DNA from: Paenibacillus sp. N3.4
GTDB lineage: Bacteria; Bacillota; Bacilli; Paenibacillales; NBRC-103111
NCBI RefSeq assembly: GCF_008017805.1
Contig: NZ_VRTT01000012.1
Location: 58,324-122,323, forward strand
Length of the DNA: 64,000 nt
Direction of reading: 5' to 3'
Of this stretch, positions 9,963-18,878 are shown in pieces (position 1 is the stretch's first letter; each line of letters begins with the position of its first letter). The notes under the pieces are model-generated. The model saw only the letters and a list, made by a program, of their open reading frames with translations, was not told where the DNA came from and did not search any database. Position numbers and translations under genes: made by a program.

Positions 9963-10781
9963 ATGAATTATGTGCAATCCACTGTCACCATGCAAATCCA
10001 AAAGCTCGAATCCGATTTGGGCATTCAGCTAATCGAACGCGGGAAACAAATTCGGTTAACGGAAGCCGGGCGACTATTCCACGAACAAAGTTTACAAATT
10101 GTACAGAACTTGGAGCAATTACAAACAAATTTGTCAGATCTACAGGCAGGGGAAGTTGGCCATATCCGGATAGGGGTGACAGAGCCAACCGCGAGTTATC
10201 GATTGCCTCCGATCCTACAGCAGTTTATGTCTCAATTTCCGAGAATTCGTGTCTCTGTGGAGTTTGCCAATACGCCGATTCTCAGCGAACGACTTCTTAA
10301 AGATGACATTGATTTTGCTCTATGCTCGGCACCGGACCTGGGAACTGAGCTATATTTTGAACCCTTATTTAGGGAAGAGTTTGTGGTCTTGCTGCCTGAG
10401 AACCATCCGCTTGCTGAACGTACCGTTATTGCGCCGGAGGATATTCGCGGGCATCGCCTGCTCATAACGTCAGCCATTTGTCCATATCGCAGAAAGCTTG
10501 AGATGGTCTTACAGGAGAAAGGGACTATCTCACTAGATACGATGGAGATTGGGAGTATGACGGCGTTGAAACATTATGTCGAAAGTGGATTAGGCATTGC
10601 GCTTGTGCCAAAGATTGTTTTAAAACCAATCCCAGTCGGCACTACGGTAAGGTTGATCAGCGGCAGTCTCATCGACATGACTTTCGGACTCCTATGCAAA
10701 ACATCGGCCTATCCCTTGAAGCTGGCAAGATCAAAACTATATCAATTCCTTAAACAGGAGCTAGTTGAACGACCGGTGTAA
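9963..10781 (+). pseudogene. LysR-family transcriptional regulator lacking its N-terminus
   Basis: LysR-type regulator: recognition helix region NYVQSTVTMQIQKLESDLG, linker helix and a full ligand-binding domain (about residues 60-265). The frame is open upstream and reads HFVRAAQEM from about 9936, matching the usual FTRAAEKL segment, but the expected first 20 or so residues and a start codon with ribosome binding site are absent; instead the sequence runs into the repeats at 9842-9906. The ATG at 9963 is internal, so a product from it would lack the first helices of the winged helix-turn-helix. The C-terminal effector domain is intact, which suggests a recent truncation. Confidence 0.75.
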
Positions 10782-10926
10782 TCGCATTAAACGGGAAGAT
10801 CATAAAGCAAATTGGTTATACTTTATTGCCTAATTATTCAAACGAAATTAGACAGCTTAACTTAGAAGACGTTTGCTGCAAAAAAATGATAAAATGTTTC
10901 TATATGAAAAGAAAGGCGGAGACGCT

Positions 10927-11694
10927 ATGGTACATGCTTTTATCATCGAGCCCAAGTCCTATACGGCCTTCGAGGACGAAGCCGCGCAGCTGGAGAAGTG
11001 TAAAGAGTGGAGTTTGCTGTCCGATAAAGCCACGAAAACGAAAGCGTTTTTCTATAAAGGGAATGGTATGAATTTGCCCTGTCAAATCATTGGTTTTGTC
11101 GATAAAATGACAGCGGTTATTGAATTTGAGCATAACAAAAAGCACTGCATTCATCCCTCTTATTTGAAGGAGATGCAGGCCGCAAACTACGGGCAGAAGG
11201 TTGTGGCTGCCATTGACGAAGCCGTTGATGCGGTAGAGTCGGAAGAGGTAGAGCTAGAAATCGTGCCACAGGAAGCTGCGTCCATTGAAGTGCCTACAGA
11301 AGCGCCTATAGAAGAAGTCAGCGCTCAGCAGAATAATACTGATAAGCCTATTGTCGAAGAGACTCCGAAAAGCAAAGCGAAAAAGGGTAAGGCACCGAAG
11401 CTTGAACTTCCGGAAGAAAAGATCAAAATGAAGGCCACTGTAAAGGAATTTACAACAGTGCCGAACAATTTCTCGGATAATGACGATGAAGTGGTGATCT
11501 ATGAAGAGGTCTCGATCCTAGATCCTGAAACGGTTATCGGTGAAGCTTGGTCGAGCCACAGTGCGACGCTCAAAAAACTCGAGTTAGAAGTTGGAGATAC
11601 CATCACGTTTGAATGTAAAATAGTTGCAAAGAAGCTCACTAAGCACCCTGTGGCTTATAAAATAAACAATCCTGCGAAAATACAAAAAGGATAA
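10927..11694 (+). CDS. Hypothetical protein with acidic Glu-rich linker
   Basis: About 255 residues, no recognised family. Start at the ATG after AAAGGCGGAGACGCT. N-terminal globular part (1-90) rich in charged and aromatic residues; a low-complexity acidic linker (about 95-150, many Glu, Pro, Ala); a short Lys-rich patch (KSKAKKGKAPK); and a C-terminal beta-rich part (160-255) with VGDTITFECKIVAKKL, which looks like a small OB-like or nucleic-acid-binding fold. No signal peptide or membrane span, so cytoplasmic. It stands alone, with its own terminator. The fold guess is weak. Confidence 0.7.
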   Translation: MVHAFIIEPKSYTAFEDEAAQLEKCKEWSLLSDKATKTKAFFYKGNGMNLPCQIIGFVDKMTAVIEFEHNKKHCIHPSYLKEMQAANYGQKVVAAIDEAVDAVESEEVELEIVPQEAASIEVPTEAPIEEVSAQQNNTDKPIVEETPKSKAKKGKAPKLELPEEKIKMKATVKEFTTVPNNFSDNDDEVVIYEEVSILDPETVIGEAWSSHSATLKKLELEVGDTITFECKIVAKKLTKHPVAYKINNPAKIQKG

Positions 11695-11698
11695 GTGA

Positions 11699-11743
11699 AA
11701 AGTCTAATCTGTTCAGCTGATGGCTGTCTGATTAGACTTTTTT
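11699..11743 (+). terminator. Rho-independent terminator
   Basis: Stem AAGTCTAATC / GATTAGACTT followed by a T run; ends the hypothetical gene before the kdp locus. Confidence 0.85.
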
Positions 11744-11901
11744 CTATTTAACGGACTCATTTTTATGTTTTTTTTATATGCATACCAAGCATTCTTTACC
11801 CCATTTTTATAGGGTTCGGCGTTACAATTGGTCAAGTAAGAGAGCGGTCAGACGTCTTCGAAGAGCGAGAGGGTTTGTTTGTTTTAGAAGGAGGTGCTTG
11901 C

Positions 11902-11988
11902 ATGTACAACGATTTTACGATGGTTCTGTTGTTCGCCGTAACCTTTATCGGGTTTTGGGGGTTTCTTAAATATTGTGGAAAGGCATGA
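11902..11988 (+). CDS. 28-residue hydrophobic peptide upstream of kdpF
   Basis: Small ORF coding for a 28-residue peptide with one membrane span (MVLLFAVTFIGFWGFL) and a short basic tail (KYCGKA). It has a strong ribosome binding site (GAAGGAGG, 7 bases from the ATG), which argues for real translation. It lies 56 bp before kdpF in the same orientation and is close in size and layout to KdpF, but lacks the PEKF end. I infer a small accessory subunit or leader peptide of the Kdp system; no function is known to me. Confidence 0.6.
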   Translation: MYNDFTMVLLFAVTFIGFWGFLKYCGKA

Positions 11989-12044
11989 GGAATAGTGACT
12001 TAGCAGGGTAAATGTTTGGAAGAAAAATGTATGGAGGTAGACCT

Positions 12045-12122
12045 ATGCTTGTTATCGGAATCATTGGTTGTATCACGATCGTGTACCTCGGTTTTGTGCT
12101 AGTGAAGCCAGAGAAATTTTAA
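12045..12122 (+). CDS. kdpF: KdpF small subunit of K+-transporting ATPase
   Basis: 25-residue single-span peptide ending in the family signature VKPEKF. KdpF stabilises the KdpFABC complex in the cytoplasmic membrane. Start fixed by GGAGG seven bases before the ATG. It lies 39 bp before kdpA, the usual first position of the operon. Confidence 0.9.
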   Translation: MLVIGIIGCITIVYLGFVLVKPEKF

Positions 12123-12161
12123 TTGCCTTTTTGAACTCATGTAAGCAAGGAGAGAACCAAT

Positions 12162-13838
12162 ATGGGGATGGGATTGTTACAAGTCGTCATCACACTGGGC
12201 CTGATCATGCTGTTAGTGAAGCCGGTGGGGAGTTATTTGGTACATGTTTTTAGTTATGAAAAGAATGGGCTTGATCGTGTTTTTGCTCCAATCGAACGCG
12301 TTTCCTACCGGATCATGGGTGTTCACGAGAAGGAGGAGATGGGGTGGAAGAAGTATGTAGGAGCCGTTCTTTTAGTCAACTTTGTTATGTTGATTTTCGT
12401 CTACACGGTATTTCGAATTCAGAGCTATTTACCACTCAATCCGGATGGGCTCGGCAATGTGCCTTCTGCACTAGCTTTCAATACAGCCATTTCATTCATG
12501 ACGAATACGAACTGGCAAGCTTATAGCGGGGAAAATACATTATCGTATTTCTCTCAAATGGTAGCCATTACGTTTCCGATGTTTACTTCGGCTGCAACGG
12601 GGTTCGCGGTGGCAGTGGCTTTCATCCGGGGCCTCGTCGGTCGTCAGGATAATCTAGGTAATTTCTACGTTGATCTAACAAGAGGGATCACGCGGGTATT
12701 TCTCCCTCTGAGTTTCATCGTTGCTTTGTTTCTCGTATTTCAAGGAGTTCCGCAAACACTGCAGGGAGCAGTGGACGCTTCGACCCTGGAAGGAGCCAAA
12801 CAGACAATTACTCGTGGCTTGGTAGCTTCCTTTGAATCGATTAAACATATAGGAACGAACGGTGGAGGATGGTTCGGTACGAATGCTGCGCATCCCTTCG
12901 AGAATCCAACGCCGCTGTCAAACCTTATTCATATCGTTTGCATGATGCTGCTGCCGACCTCATTGGTCTATGCGTTTGGTCTCATGATAAAAAATAAGAA
13001 GCAGGGCTGGACGCTATTTGCGACCATGGGGATCATCTTCCTGGTCATGGTTGCCACTGTGTTCTACGCTGAGTATCGTGGTGTTCCTGCGGTGGATGCG
13101 ATGGGCGTTCATGGGAATATGGAGGGCAAAGAGGTCCGATTCGGACTGTCGGAAACAGCCCTTTTCACAGCAGTAACGACGGCTGCAACTACAGGCAGCG
13201 TGAATTCGATGCATGAATCGCTAACACCACTTGGCAGTATTGCTCCATTTGCCGAAATGATGATGAACAATGTGTTCGGAGGCAAAGGAGTCGGTTTATT
13301 AAACGGGCTGCTGTACCTGATCTTAGCGGTATTCATATGTGGCCTGATGGTGGGCCGTACACCGGAATTTCTGGGTAAAAAGATTGAAGGCAAAGAGGTA
13401 AAGCTCGCCGCAATCGCGATTCTGATTCATCCGCTGATCATTCTTGCACCTACAGCGTTGGCGCTGACACGCCCTGAATCCATCACTTCGATTGCTAACC
13501 AAGGGATGCATGGGCTTTCGGAAGTATTATATGCCTTTACTTCAGGGGCGGCTAACAACGGTTCGGCATTTGCCGGTTTGAGTGCGAATACGAACTTTTA
13601 TAACCTGGGTATCGGTCTCGTCATGCTGGTTGGGCGTTATAGTTCTATTATTGTGATGTTGGCTATTGCAGGTTCACTGGCTACGAAGCGCATAGTTCCT
13701 GTAACTACAGGCACATTGCGAACGAATACGCCTTTGTTTGCCGGTATTTTAATGATGATCATTATCGTCATCGGTGCGCTTACGTTCTTCCCTGCGCTTG
13801 CACTGGGACCGATTGCTGAACATTTGGCGGCGCATTAA
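12162..13838 (+). CDS. kdpA: K+-transporting ATPase subunit A (channel-like)
   Basis: Potassium-binding and translocating subunit, 558 residues, the usual family length, with about ten membrane spans. The four selectivity-filter-type pore loops are all visible: TNTNWQAYSGE (about 112-122), GTNGGGWFGTNAAHPFENP (about 229-247), TTGSVNSMHESLTPLG (about 345-360) and SGAANNGSAFAGLSANT (about 463-479). The start follows AAGGAGAG. It is in the kdpFABC order with 29 bp to kdpB, so translation is probably coupled at the operon level. Confidence 0.97.
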   Translation: MGMGLLQVVITLGLIMLLVKPVGSYLVHVFSYEKNGLDRVFAPIERVSYRIMGVHEKEEMGWKKYVGAVLLVNFVMLIFVYTVFRIQSYLPLNPDGLGNVPSALAFNTAISFMTNTNWQAYSGENTLSYFSQMVAITFPMFTSAATGFAVAVAFIRGLVGRQDNLGNFYVDLTRGITRVFLPLSFIVALFLVFQGVPQTLQGAVDASTLEGAKQTITRGLVASFESIKHIGTNGGGWFGTNAAHPFENPTPLSNLIHIVCMMLLPTSLVYAFGLMIKNKKQGWTLFATMGIIFLVMVATVFYAEYRGVPAVDAMGVHGNMEGKEVRFGLSETALFTAVTTAATTGSVNSMHESLTPLGSIAPFAEMMMNNVFGGKGVGLLNGLLYLILAVFICGLMVGRTPEFLGKKIEGKEVKLAAIAILIHPLIILAPTALALTRPESITSIANQGMHGLSEVLYAFTSGAANNGSAFAGLSANTNFYNLGIGLVMLVGRYSSIIVMLAIAGSLATKRIVPVTTGTLRTNTPLFAGILMMIIIVIGALTFFPALALGPIAEHLAAH

Positions 13839-13867
13839 GGAAAGTCGAGAAAGAGGGATGATTAGGC

Positions 13868-15910
13868 ATGGCGGTAGAACGTAAACATATTATGACGAAA
13901 GAAATTATTAATCATGCACTCGTCGATGCTTTCAAAAAATTAAATCCGCGAATCATGATGAAAAATCCGGTCATGTTCGTCGTTGAAATAGGCACGATCA
14001 TCACATTTTTGCTGGCAATTGCACCTCAGTTGTTTGGCTCTACAAATGTAGGGCGAGGGTATAACGTGACGGTATGCTTGATTCTGCTTTTTACTATACT
14101 GTTCGCTAACTTCGCTGAAGCATTGGCGGAAGGAAGAGGCAAGGCGCAGGCTGATTCCCTGCGGAAGACCAAATCGGATACGAAGGCCAGACGGGTTCAG
14201 AAGGACGGGTCCTTTAAAGAAGTATCCTCCACGGAACTGCGTAAAGGAGACATCGTTCGTATCGAAATAGGCGAGATCATTCCTGCAGACGGCGAAATCA
14301 TCGAAGGGCTGGCCTCCATTGATGAGTCGGCGATTACAGGGGAATCCGCACCTGTCATTAAGGAAGCAGGAGGTGACTTCTCATCGGTTACGGGAGGAAC
14401 CCGAGTGGCTTCCGACTATATTGTAATCAGAGTGACCGCTGATCCCGGCGAGTCCTTCCTAGATAGAATGATATCGCTCGTCGAAGGCGCAAAAAGACAG
14501 AAAACGCCTAACGAGATTGCCTTAACGACGCTGTTGGCTGTGTTGACACTCATCTTCCTGATCGTCTTGATGACGATGGTGCCCATGGCGGAGTATTTGA
14601 ATGTGAAATTAGAAATTTCCACATTGATAGCCCTATTAGTTTGTTTGATTCCTACCACAATTGGTGGTCTTTTATCAGCCATCGGCATTGCCGGCATGGA
14701 CCGGGTGACCCAGTTCAATGTGCTCGCTATGTCGGGGAAAGCGGTCGAAGCCGCAGGTGATATTGATACGATGATACTGGATAAAACAGGGACGATCACA
14801 TTCGGGAACCGGATGGCTGCTGAGTTCATGCCAGTTGCCGGCGTTACGGCGAATGAGGTTACCTTCACAGCCTTGCAAGCATCAGTGAAAGATGAAACAC
14901 CTGAGGGGCGTTCCATTGTTGAGCTGGCCCATAAGCTGGGTCAGACTTGGGAGGCAAAGGCTTATGAAGATGCGGAAATCGTTGAGTTTACGGCGGAAAC
15001 GCGGATGTCCGGGCTCAACTTGCCCGATGGCACGATGCTGCGTAAAGGCGCGGTAGACGCCATTAAGAAGTATGTGACCGCTCTAGGCGGTAAAATTCCA
15101 AACGAGCTGGAAGCAATAACGAATCGCATCGCCAAAGCCGGAGGAACCCCACTAGCGGTAGCATCGAATGAACGCATCTACGGGGTGATTTATCTCAAAG
15201 ATACGGTAAAACCGGGACTGAAAGAACGATTTGCTGAACTGCGGGCCATGGGAATTAAGACGGTCATGTGCACCGGCGATAATCCACTGACTGCTGCTAC
15301 GATCGCCCTTGAAGCGGGTGTCGATGAGTTCATCGCAGAAGCGAAGCCTGAAGATAAAATTGCCGCGATTAAAAAAGAGCAGCAAGAAGGTAAGCTTGTG
15401 GCCATGACAGGCGATGGCACGAATGACGCACCTGCCCTTGCTCAGGCGGATGTCGGGCTCGCGATGAATTCGGGCACGATGGCGGCCAAAGAAGCCGCGA
15501 ATATGATCGATCTCGATTCCGATCCGACGAAGCTGCTTTCAGTGATTTCCATTGGCAAGCAGCTGCTGATTACGCGGGGAGCGTTAACCACTTTCTCCAT
15601 CGCCAATGACATTGCCAAATATTTCGCCATTATTCCGGCGATGTTTATAGCAGCTATGCCGCAGCTCCAGGCGTTGAATATTATGAACCTGGCTTCGCCA
15701 CAATCAGCGATTTTATCCGCATTGATTTTCAACGCGATTATTATTCCGTTATTAATACCGATCGCTATGAAAGGTGTGAAGTACCGGGCGATGTCGGCAG
15801 ATCGGCTGCTGCTTCGCAATATCGTTGTATACGGAGTAGGTGGTGTCGTAGTACCTTTCATCGGCATTAAACTCATCGACATGGTACTCCATGGATTAAA
15901 TATCGTGTAA
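13868..15910 (+). CDS. kdpB: K+-transporting ATPase subunit B (P-type ATPase)
   Basis: Catalytic ATP-hydrolysing subunit, 680 residues. P-type ATPase motifs: actuator loop ITGESAPV (about 156-163), phosphorylation site DKTGT with Asp at about residue 305, nucleotide-binding [18 protein letters not shown] and the hinge [16 protein letters not shown]. Six to seven membrane spans flank these. It transfers energy to KdpA. The stop codon overlaps an ATG of the kdpC region (TAATG). Confidence 0.97.
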   Translation: MAVERKHIMTKEIINHALVDAFKKLNPRIMMKNPVMFVVEIGTIITFLLAIAPQLFGSTNVGRGYNVTVCLILLFTILFANFAEALAEGRGKAQADSLRKTKSDTKARRVQKDGSFKEVSSTELRKGDIVRIEIGEIIPADGEIIEGLASIDESAITGESAPVIKEAGGDFSSVTGGTRVASDYIVIRVTADPGESFLDRMISLVEGAKRQKTPNEIALTTLLAVLTLIFLIVLMTMVPMAEYLNVKLEISTLIALLVCLIPTTIGGLLSAIGIAGMDRVTQFNVLAMSGKAVEAAGDIDTMILDKTGTITFGNRMAAEFMPVAGVTANEVTFTALQASVKDETPEGRSIVELAHKLGQTWEAKAYEDAEIVEFTAETRMSGLNLPDGTMLRKGAVDAIKKYVTALGGKIPNELEAITNRIAKAGGTPLAVASNERIYGVIYLKDTVKPGLKERFAELRAMGIKTVMCTGDNPLTAATIALEAGVDEFIAEAKPEDKIAAIKKEQQEGKLVAMTGDGTNDAPALAQADVGLAMNSGTMAAKEAANMIDLDSDPTKLLSVISIGKQLLITRGALTTFSIANDIAKYFAIIPAMFIAAMPQLQALNIMNLASPQSAILSALIFNAIIIPLLIPIAMKGVKYRAMSADRLLLRNIVVYGVGGVVVPFIGIKLIDMVLHGLNIV

Positions 15911-15933
15911 TGCGAGAAACGAGGCGATATAGA

Positions 15934-16496
15934 ATGAAATCGATTTTGGTTGCTGTTCGCGTATCTTTATTGCTGATGCTCATTTGCGGGCTCATCTATC
16001 CGTTAGCAACGACAGGTGTTGCTCAAATGCTATTTCCTAAGCAAGCTAACGGCAGTCTCATACAATCAGGCGGGGTCGTGATCGGATCCGAATTGTTAGC
16101 CCAAAATTTGAGTCACCGAAGCTGTTTCACCCAAGAGCATCCGCAGCGAACTATGATCCGACGGCATCCTCGGGGTCTAATAAAGCGGTGGCTTCTCCCG
16201 AATATGCCCAAGACATGGCGGCTCAGATTGACGCGTTGAAGCAGGAAAACCCGACATTAACCGATATTCCTGCTGATTTGGTAACGGGATCGGGTTCAGG
16301 CTTCGATCCGGATTTATCACCGGCCGGGGTTAAGGCGCAGGTGCCTAGAATCAGCAAGGAGACAGGAATCACAGAGAAAGATCTGAATGCCCTTATTGAC
16401 GCTCATACACAAAACAGACAGCTAAGTATTTTCGGTGAGCCAAGAGTGAATGTGATCGAATTAAATAGAGAATTGCTTAAGCAAGTGAAATTGTAG
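15934..16496 (+). pseudogene. kdpC: K+-transporting ATPase subunit C, single frameshift
   Basis: KdpC assembles with KdpB and assists ATP binding. The N-terminal membrane anchor MKSILVAVRVSLLLML and the conserved LIYPLATTGVAQ-LFP-QANGSLI are in one frame; the remainder (ESPKLFHPRASAANYDPTAS, FDPDLSPAGVKAQVPRISK and the C-terminal LSIFGEPRVNVIELN) is in another. Joined length about 187 residues is normal. One T missing from TTT at 16107-16109 (reading AQNFESPKLF when restored) explains the break. The upstream ATG at 15910 is in frame, but the conserved start is at 15934. All motifs are intact, so sequencing error is likely. Confidence 0.9.
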
Positions 16497-16510
16497 AGGC
16501 AAGCTGATGC

Positions 16511-16535
16511 CCACTCTCGTTGTTAACGAGGGTGG
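16511..16535 (+). terminator. Hairpin between kdpC and the sensor genes
   Basis: 11-bp stem CCACTCTCGTT / AACGAGGGTGG with one G-U pair and a 3-base loop, followed by TTTCT. It could reduce read-through from the ATPase genes into the regulatory genes. Confidence 0.5.
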
Positions 16536-16568
16536 TTTCTGCGTCACTGCATTAGGGAAAGGAGTAAG

Positions 16569-17741
16569 ATGCTCATGGAGGGATTTCACAGAAAAACGCC
16601 GGAAGAAATTTTATTGTCTATCTCCAAACTGCATAGAGGCAGCTTGAAAATATATATCGGTGCCGTGAGCGGGTCAGGCAAAACGTATCATATGCTGCGT
16701 GAAGGACATACGTTGAAGCAGCAAGGCATCGACGTGGTCATTTGTGCAGTCTCGACTCTACAACGACCGGAAACGGTGGAACAATTGGGGGATTTGGAAA
16801 GAGTGCCAAGTCTCCATTGGATGAAAGACGGCATCGAGCAGAAAGATTTGAATGTAGATGCTTTATTGGCGAGAAACCCTGAAGTCGTCCTTGTAGATGG
16901 TTTAGCGCACCTCAATCGCTCGGATGCGCGCTTCCGCTCCAGGCTGGATGATATTAAATATTTACTAGCTCATAATATTAGTGTGATCACCACAGTGAAT
17001 GTTTATGAATTGGAAGAAGCCATGACGATGGCGCATAAGCTGACGGGAATTGAGGTAAGCTCATTTGTACCGTCGGATACGTTGGAACTAGCTGATGAGG
17101 TAAGGCTGATCGATGTGACGCCGGAAACGCTTTTAAATCGACTGGAAGAAGGGCATTTGAAAGGCAATAAAGATTCCGCTTTATTTAAAAGAGGGAATTT
17201 AGGCGTTCTTAGAGAGTTGGCTCTTCGACTGGTTGCAGAAGATGTGAACGGCTCACTGGAAGCTCATCGCGAAAAAATGGGATTTATAGGTCCATCCGGG
17301 GCGACGGAACGCATTCTCGTTTCTACGCAATATCATTGGAACGGCTCCATTTATGTGCGCAGGGGACAACAGATTGCCAAGCGATTGAATGGAGATCTTC
17401 TTGTTGTGGTGCTGCGCAAATTCAAAAATGAACTATCGAAAGAAGCGTCTGCTTTTCGGAGATCTATCATCAAGCTGGTGGATAAAGTGAATGGAAAGTT
17501 CGAGGAGCTGCCTTTCAAGAATCGCCGCTGCATCGCGGCAGCCTTAGTTGATTATGCGATCGCTCATCATGTCACACGAATTGTGATCGGTCATTCGAAA
17601 CAGACCAAGTGGCAGGCTATTTGGCAGGGCTCTATCGTGAATGAGCTGCTAAAAAGGTCCAAGAACATAGATGTTTTTTTGGTCGCAGACGTGCTGCGCA
17701 GGAAGGGGAGCGCATTCTGCCTGCCCATATGCAGTCGGTGA
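16569..17741 (+). CDS. KdpD-like sensor protein without kinase domain, divergent
   Basis: About 390 residues: KdpD N-terminal sensor domain (about 20-225) followed by a universal-stress-protein (USP) domain (about 250-380), with no membrane spans and no kinase domain. The P-loop reads GAVSGSGKT instead of the usual GAAPGVGKT, and the VDELAHTN box reads VDGLAHLN, so it is a diverged paralogue of the gene directly after it. In known KdpD proteins these domains sense K+ status, and the USP part binds c-di-AMP in some Firmicutes. Its end overlaps the next start by 13 bp. Near 17705 the other frame reads GERILPAHM and runs straight into the next gene, so a lost base could have split a fused protein; this is uncertain. 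Confidence 0.8.
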   Translation: MLMEGFHRKTPEEILLSISKLHRGSLKIYIGAVSGSGKTYHMLREGHTLKQQGIDVVICAVSTLQRPETVEQLGDLERVPSLHWMKDGIEQKDLNVDALLARNPEVVLVDGLAHLNRSDARFRSRLDDIKYLLAHNISVITTVNVYELEEAMTMAHKLTGIEVSSFVPSDTLELADEVRLIDVTPETLLNRLEEGHLKGNKDSALFKRGNLGVLRELALRLVAEDVNGSLEAHREKMGFIGPSGATERILVSTQYHWNGSIYVRRGQQIAKRLNGDLLVVVLRKFKNELSKEASAFRRSIIKLVDKVNGKFEELPFKNRRCIAAALVDYAIAHHVTRIVIGHSKQTKWQAIWQGSIVNELLKRSKNIDVFLVADVLRRKGSAFCLPICSR

Positions 17742-18874
17742 AAGAACAGTACTCTTATAAACGATTAAGTAAACAACAGATGGAAGCGGAAATCGATAAG
17801 ATTAAACGCGGCAAGTTTAAAGTCTACATTGGGGCTGCGCCAGGCGTAGGTAAAACATACACGATGCTGCGTGAAGGCAACGATTTGCTGAAAAAGGGAA
17901 TCGATGTACAGATTGGTTTGCTGGAAACGCATGGGAGAAAAGAAACGATGGAGCAAATCGGTGATCTTACGGTGATACCGCGCGCAGAGATTGTGTACCA
18001 AGGCGTGAGGTTGGAGGAAATGAACACAGAAGCGATTATCCTTCAGCGACCTGAAGTCATTTTGGTAGATGAGCTTGCGCATTCGAATGTGCCTGGAAGT
18101 AAGCACAAAAAGCGCTATGAAGATGTGCTGGACATTCTTGAGGCTGGGATATCGGTCATTACCACAGTCAATGTGCAGCATTTGGAAAGCTTGAATGACG
18201 CTGTAGAGCATATCACAGGCATTCGGGTCAGAGAAACCGTGCCAGACAGCATTCTGCGCGCAGCAGACGAAGTGCAGCTCATTGATGTTTCTCCTCAAGC
18301 CTTGCAGCATCGGATGCGCGAAGGTAAGATTTATGCCATGACGAAGGTAGATCAGGCCTTGAATCATTTTTTTAAGACAGGGAATCTCATTGCCTTACGA
18401 GAGCTTGCTTTACGGGAGATCGCAGATGATGTGGATGAACGATTGGAATCCATGGAACGAACGAGCTCACTTCGCGGTCCCTGGCGCAGAAAAGAGGTCA
18501 TTTATGTGTGTGTAACGGAAAGTGATCAAGCAGATAGCCTTATCCGACGCGGATTTCGCATTGCACACCGACTTAAGGCAGCTTGGTTCGTGACATGTGT
18601 AGCTCTTGGGGATACGGACGAGTGGAAGAAGCGATTGGAAAACTTGGAGAAACTAACGATACGACTAGGCGGTGAGTTCTCCTATCAGGAGGTAGCAGGT
18701 CGTCATCAGATTGCTCACGTATTTGCTTCAAAGGCTCAAGAAGCAGGAGCCAGCCAAATCATCATCGGGAAAGATGCTGTCACATCGAAGCTGCTGCCGC
18801 TTACCCAACAAATGGATGTGCTTGTTGTCGCGCATGTTGACTCGTGGCAAATGGCAGGAAATCAGGTAAAATGA
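17729..18874 (+). CDS. kdpD: KdpD sensor module (N-terminal and USP domains only)
   Basis: Canonical KdpD input half, 381 residues: P-loop GAAPGVGKTYTML (about 32-44), ETHGRKE, VDELAHSNVPGSKH (about 112-125), TTVNVQHLESLND, and a USP domain (about 250-370). It stops after VVAHVDSWQMAGNQVK where full-length KdpD (about 890 residues) would continue into four membrane spans and the kinase. The kinase half is encoded by the next gene, 4 bp on and in another frame. The junction contains stops in both frames and no obvious homopolymer, so a real gene split is more likely than an error. It probably works in trans with the kinase. Confidence 0.88.
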   Translation: MQSVKEQYSYKRLSKQQMEAEIDKIKRGKFKVYIGAAPGVGKTYTMLREGNDLLKKGIDVQIGLLETHGRKETMEQIGDLTVIPRAEIVYQGVRLEEMNTEAIILQRPEVILVDELAHSNVPGSKHKKRYEDVLDILEAGISVITTVNVQHLESLNDAVEHITGIRVRETVPDSILRAADEVQLIDVSPQALQHRMREGKIYAMTKVDQALNHFFKTGNLIALRELALREIADDVDERLESMERTSSLRGPWRRKEVIYVCVTESDQADSLIRRGFRIAHRLKAAWFVTCVALGDTDEWKKRLENLEKLTIRLGGEFSYQEVAGRHQIAHVFASKAQEAGASQIIIGKDAVTSKLLPLTQQMDVLVVAHVDSWQMAGNQVK

Positions 18875-18878
18875 GGAT

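Noticed and set aside
11744..11901. ydaO-type c-di-AMP riboswitch upstream of kdp
   Set aside because: I looked for the conserved riboswitch core before the kdp genes and could not find it; no terminator stem lies in front of the first small ORF.
17765..18367. 200-codon open frame on the minus strand inside kdpD
   Set aside because: It is antisense to a clear KdpD domain, has no ribosome binding site and no recognisable domain. The same holds for long antisense frames at 15442-15882, 25898-26446 and 62890-63561.
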